Origin: Sepioteuthis lessoniana
Lineage: Eukaryota > Mollusca > Cephalopoda > Myopsida > Loliginidae
Direction: 5' to 3'
DNA length: 64,000 bases
Assembly: GCA_963585895.1 (NCBI GenBank)
Contig: OY757934.1
Span: 33,360,712-33,424,711, forward strand
Shown here: in pieces, positions 60,085 through 64,000 of the stretch
Layout: the number at the start of each line of letters is the position of its first letter
How positions within the stretch are numbered: the first letter of the stretch is position 1
The notes under the pieces: model-generated
Database searches by the model: none
What the model was told of the DNA's origin: nothing
The model's input: only the letters and a program-made list of their open reading frames with translations
Made by a program: the position numbers and the translations under genes

Positions 60085-63000
60085 TCCTCCTTAAAAAAAT
60101 TCTTAAAATATCTATAAAAAAAAAATGGGATAGTTGTTTTTTATTTTATTTTTTGTTTTTATCATTTTTAATTTTGTTTTTATTTATTTTGCCTATTTTT
60201 CATACTGTTTCATATTGTAGTTATTTAAAAATTTTGGCAGCATATGTCTTTGTCAAGGTTGTAAAAGAATTTAAGAAAAAAAGGTTAATAAGACAATGCA
60301 GACAAATTGAAGTAGAGATAGAATATGGAAGAAAGGTTTGATCATGTTGAATACTATGAAACAAACTTCGGTCTTATCCAGCTGATTTTTCAGATTGTTT
60401 TCACAATCTTATTTTTTAAATAACATTTCTTTATTGGTTTTCTACAACACCAAAAATACTATTAATGCTTTTTTAAAAAAAAATCTAATTTAGAATATTG
60501 ACAAAATGAAATATGAGGGGACAAAAACTTTATTATTTTATTATCAAATTGTATAATTTTTATTCTCTACAGTACTTTGTATTGATAGTAAATATTTAAG
60601 TTTTTATTATAAGTCAATCTGCTTTGTTGCTTAATTGAGAAGGGGAAAAACAACTAATAAATGACCTTTATCAAAAAGATTTAAATTTGATGTAATCTTG
60701 ATAATTTTTATTTAACTTTACTTGAAGATATTAAGTTCTCCAGCAGTTATACATCAACCCAATAACAATACAATCCAATAAACAGTAATTATAAAACACA
60801 ATCCAATAAACTGTTAAATATAAAGTACATGCAATTGGATTGTTTGTGGATCAATCATGTCTGGAGTAATAAATAACGAAATCTGATGCATAATCTGTTT
60901 AAGTTTCATTGAATAAGAGATTTGTGAGAAACTGATTTTTTTAATAGATAGCAATAGGAATATTTGAATAATAAAAACCTAAAAATAAAGTATAATTTTG
61001 TTATCTGTAAATCAGACTTGAAATTTTGTTAAAATAAGGTTTCTTCCTAACCCATCCTCCCTTTCATTTTAAAAATATCTTTCTTTTTTTTTGTTTTTTT
61101 GTTTGTTTTTTTTTTTGTTGTTGTTAAATCTAATTTTAGTTGACAGATCAATATAAGCAAAAAAGCTGAATTTGGTTCAGTTTTCATAAATGCAGAGTAT
61201 ACAAACAGATACAGACTGAATATTTCAAATGTTAAAATTTTCCTTTTTGTAATTATTGATAGAAAGAACTGTAAATGAACAATTTTGAAACCTAAAAGAT
61301 GGAAGTAACTAAAAAAATGTTTTTGTTGGAAATCAATATTTGATTGACAAACTGTAATAGATTTGATTAATATTTTCATAATGATCAAAATATTAACAAA
61401 AGTAATCCTATTTTGTTGTTTGCTAATCATTCATTGATTACCAGCTTACAAGTGCATTTTATATTACAACTTGAGCTTTTTTTTAAAATTTGCTTATAGG
61501 ATTTAACATTTTTATTTTCAAATTGAAATTTGAACTGTTCTCTGTTTGATACTATAATAAAAAGATGAATCATCTAATTCTGTTTAATACAAAAAAAATG
61601 TAAGTCTGTTTTTAACTTCCTGCTACTCCATAAATTAAACCAAATTAAAAGAAATGCAAAAGCTGCCATCATTTTTTTGTTTGTGCTATAATCTTTGACT
61701 AATACCATATTGTGTGTGTGGGAGGGAGGGAGGAATAATGTGCTAACTTGAATTTTAAAAAAATTTATTATGGAAGTATATTGCAAATCATTAGTCAAGA
61801 AAACACTTCATTTAACATGCAATTCAAATGAAAATGAAAGTTATCTCCGAAAATGAAAGTTATCTTTACAATATGGTTTTATTTAAAGATTTTAAAACCC
61901 TTTTCTTGGAAATATTTGCTAGAAATGCAAATATGATGATTTGGTTCATGAAAACAAGTGCCAGGATTGTGGCTGTTGGTGTATGATCAAAAGGAATTTA
62001 AAAAAAGAAAACAAAAAAAAACTTTCAGCTTAAAAGTGACTGAATGCTTATAAAGCTAAAACACTACACACTGTTAGGTTTTCAATTATTCATTATCTTT
62101 TATTTTTTCTTCTTTTCCTGAAAGGTTATCAACTTTTTAGCTTATTGTCAAATTGACTGAGGTTGTTAACTAAAAAGGGACAGTATGTCTATCTTGGTCT
62201 CTTCATATCTTTGTATTTTTGTGCAACTATTTTTTTTTTTTTTTTTTTTTTCAAATTTCAGCAACATACAAGTCTTTGTGAGTTTATTGAAAAGAAAGAT
62301 TACTACCCTAATATTTGTTTGGTAAATAAAATTAGAAAGTAAATTTTAAAATTATTTCCCATTTTCTGAAAAATCATTTAATAGTAACATGGTTATGTGA
62401 TTTAATATTTCTCTTCTTTTTATAGACAAGGAAATTATTTGTGTGTGTCTGTTTCCACAAATCTAAAAAAAAAAAAAAATTGATAATGTTGAAAGATATT
62501 TAATGCTTATTAAAGTTGGTTTTGAAGAAAGCTATCTCTTAAATCTGTGCAAATATGATTTCCCAATAACCTTTTCTCTGGTGGAAAATGGTCATCTATT
62601 TTCTAATTGTGGTGTAGGGGAGGGATATTGAAAGCCATTTGATGTTTCTGGTATGTTCAGCCCAGTCAGTATGTAGTCATTCTTCTTATCAAAGTATTCC
62701 AACGTAAGGAAACAAGAAAACCTTCAACATAAACAAAAGATTCAAGTACTGAAATGATTGCACAGACCAGCAGCATCACTATCTTGACATGTACAGTTGA
62801 ACTCCAGTAGCACAGAAAGTCAGATGACTAACAGCTCTACTAGTTGCAGCATCTTGCCAAACTCCAGTCTCTTGTCAGAATTTGCCTTTTCGTTGATACA
62901 CCTTGGTTGGTTCAGGATCATTTCCATAAGTAACCCACAAGGTAGCTGGATAGAGGTTGGTAAAAAAAAATATCATACTCCTGGGATCTCTTGTTGCTTC

Positions 63001-64000
63001 AAAATCTCTGGTTGCTTTAACCTGAGGCCACAAAGCACTAAGTAGAAGTTGCCATGAGAAAGCACAGCAAGAGCTTTAGTGATAGTCTTGGTACTGGTAG
63101 GTGAACACTTGAAAACCTTGCATCATTTGTTTACCTGTCAATGTACAGCAAGCTGAAAATGAATGTTAGAAAACACAACATGCAACTTATTTCTCATCCT
63201 TTTGGTGTAAATACGACTTAAGAATATATAAGTCTAATAGTTAGTATTAGCAAAAAGTGATTAAAATAAAGATTAATTTCATGAAACTTGTATTTGATGG
63301 GAACTATGTCCATTCATGTCACCTTTTTAAAAAATGAAGTAGTAAGTTGCCAACACTGAAAATGTTATATTTAACCAGTCAAGTTTTCTTAATGAAAAAC
63401 TTGATCAGATTTTTCGCAATGAAGAAAATAAATTTCTTTCATTCTAACTGGAAATACTATTCATGATATAGAGCATCGGAGTACATCAATGATCCTAGAT
63501 AAAGTTGAAGCACTTAAGGATTAAGGAAATATTGTTTAAATTTTATGCTTTCTATCAATAAATATCACATTTATTGGCAGTTTAATATCCATTTCAGGAT
63601 CATTTGATCATTGGAAGTCCAGGATTAAAATATAGAATGTGAAAAAAAAAAAAAAAGGTTCACATAGTGTTAGGATTTTAACATTACACACCACACATCT
63701 CTCTCTCCCCTTTAGTTAGTATATATATATATATAGCATTTCAATTAGAGATTCTTTTTGGTGATATAGATGATTCACTAGAGTCAGTGAGCTTAGACTG
63801 AAAATAATGATGGTCATATTTTTCTGATGCATTTGTATTAGAACCACAACAACATGAAAATGATATGAATAAAGAAAGTAGAATTATATCTTCATGTAGA
63901 TGCATTGGTTTGTATAAATGTTCACCTTTGATACACATTTAAAAAATTGATTTTAATTGAAAATTTGTCAGTGCAACAAACAACTTTGTATAGTTAAATT
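60085..64000. other. 3' flank of CCDC6, no gene supported
   Basis: AT-rich sequence with poly(T) runs (62231-62251, 61085-61117) and a short (TA)n at 63721-63735. About 62620-63130 is less AT-rich than its surroundings and unexplained. Open frames here show no family similarity. Part may be extended CCDC6 3' UTR. Confidence 0.6.

Noticed and set aside
61047..61430. 127-codon minus-strand open frame
   Set aside because: The longest-looking frame in the flank, but it is AT-driven, with Ile/Phe/Lys-rich residues and a poly(T) run translated as lysines.
62797..63045. 82-codon plus-strand open frame as a gene
   Set aside because: Serine-rich start, no recognised motif, no splice-site or composition support, and interrupted by a poly(A) run.

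Overview
Animal nuclear DNA, AT-rich, with kilobase-scale introns, many (TA)n and (CA)n microsatellites and several families of short retroposons. The content suggests a lophotrochozoan, most likely a coleoid cephalopod such as an octopus. That assignment is an inference from the repeat style and the protein similarities; no species is shown by the sequence.

One host gene is recognisable. It lies on the plus strand and runs from the left edge (the 5' part is outside the window) to about 59.45 kb: the orthologue of CCDC6 (H4/D10S170), a conserved coiled-coil protein. Seven coding exons can be placed (1-40, 9873-9976, 12349-12506, 16235-16391, 19095-19219, 20039-20157 or 20247, 59387-59449). 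All six introns have GT..AG ends and compatible phases, and the joined exons give one open frame of 254 residues plus a stop, or 284 with the longer form of the sixth exon. The last intron is about 39 kb. Exon six carries a diverged in-frame duplication of its own 3' end together with its GTAAGT donor, giving two good donors exactly 90 bases apart.

The introns are a graveyard of mobile elements. (1) An APE-type, RTE-like LINE appears three times: 4136-5040 (5'-truncated), 22230-25366 (nearly full length, badly decayed) and 28989-31343 (minus strand, well preserved but with both catalytic aspartates changed). (2) A second, I/Jockey-type LINE with an RNase H region lies at about 45.84-48.66 kb. 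(3) There are at least five tRNA-derived SINE types, many with exact target-site duplications. (4) An element of about 0.5-0.9 kb with an internal 55-bp minisatellite occurs seven times. (5) There are broken mariner and Tc1 transposases at 12.9-13.3, 13.57-14.2 and 28.57-32.06 kb. (6) A decayed DNA transposon of uncertain superfamily lies between inverted repeats at 51.4 and 55.07 kb.

The most notable pattern is a 3' tail of about 45 bases that can fold into a two-part stem-loop. It ends otherwise unrelated elements: one SINE family, the minisatellite element and the I/Jockey-type LINE. It is present about twelve times here, which suggests that one LINE reverse transcriptase mobilises all of them. 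I see no operon, CRISPR array, rRNA gene or functional tRNA gene. Past 59.45 kb there is 3' UTR and AT-rich flank with no gene I can support.
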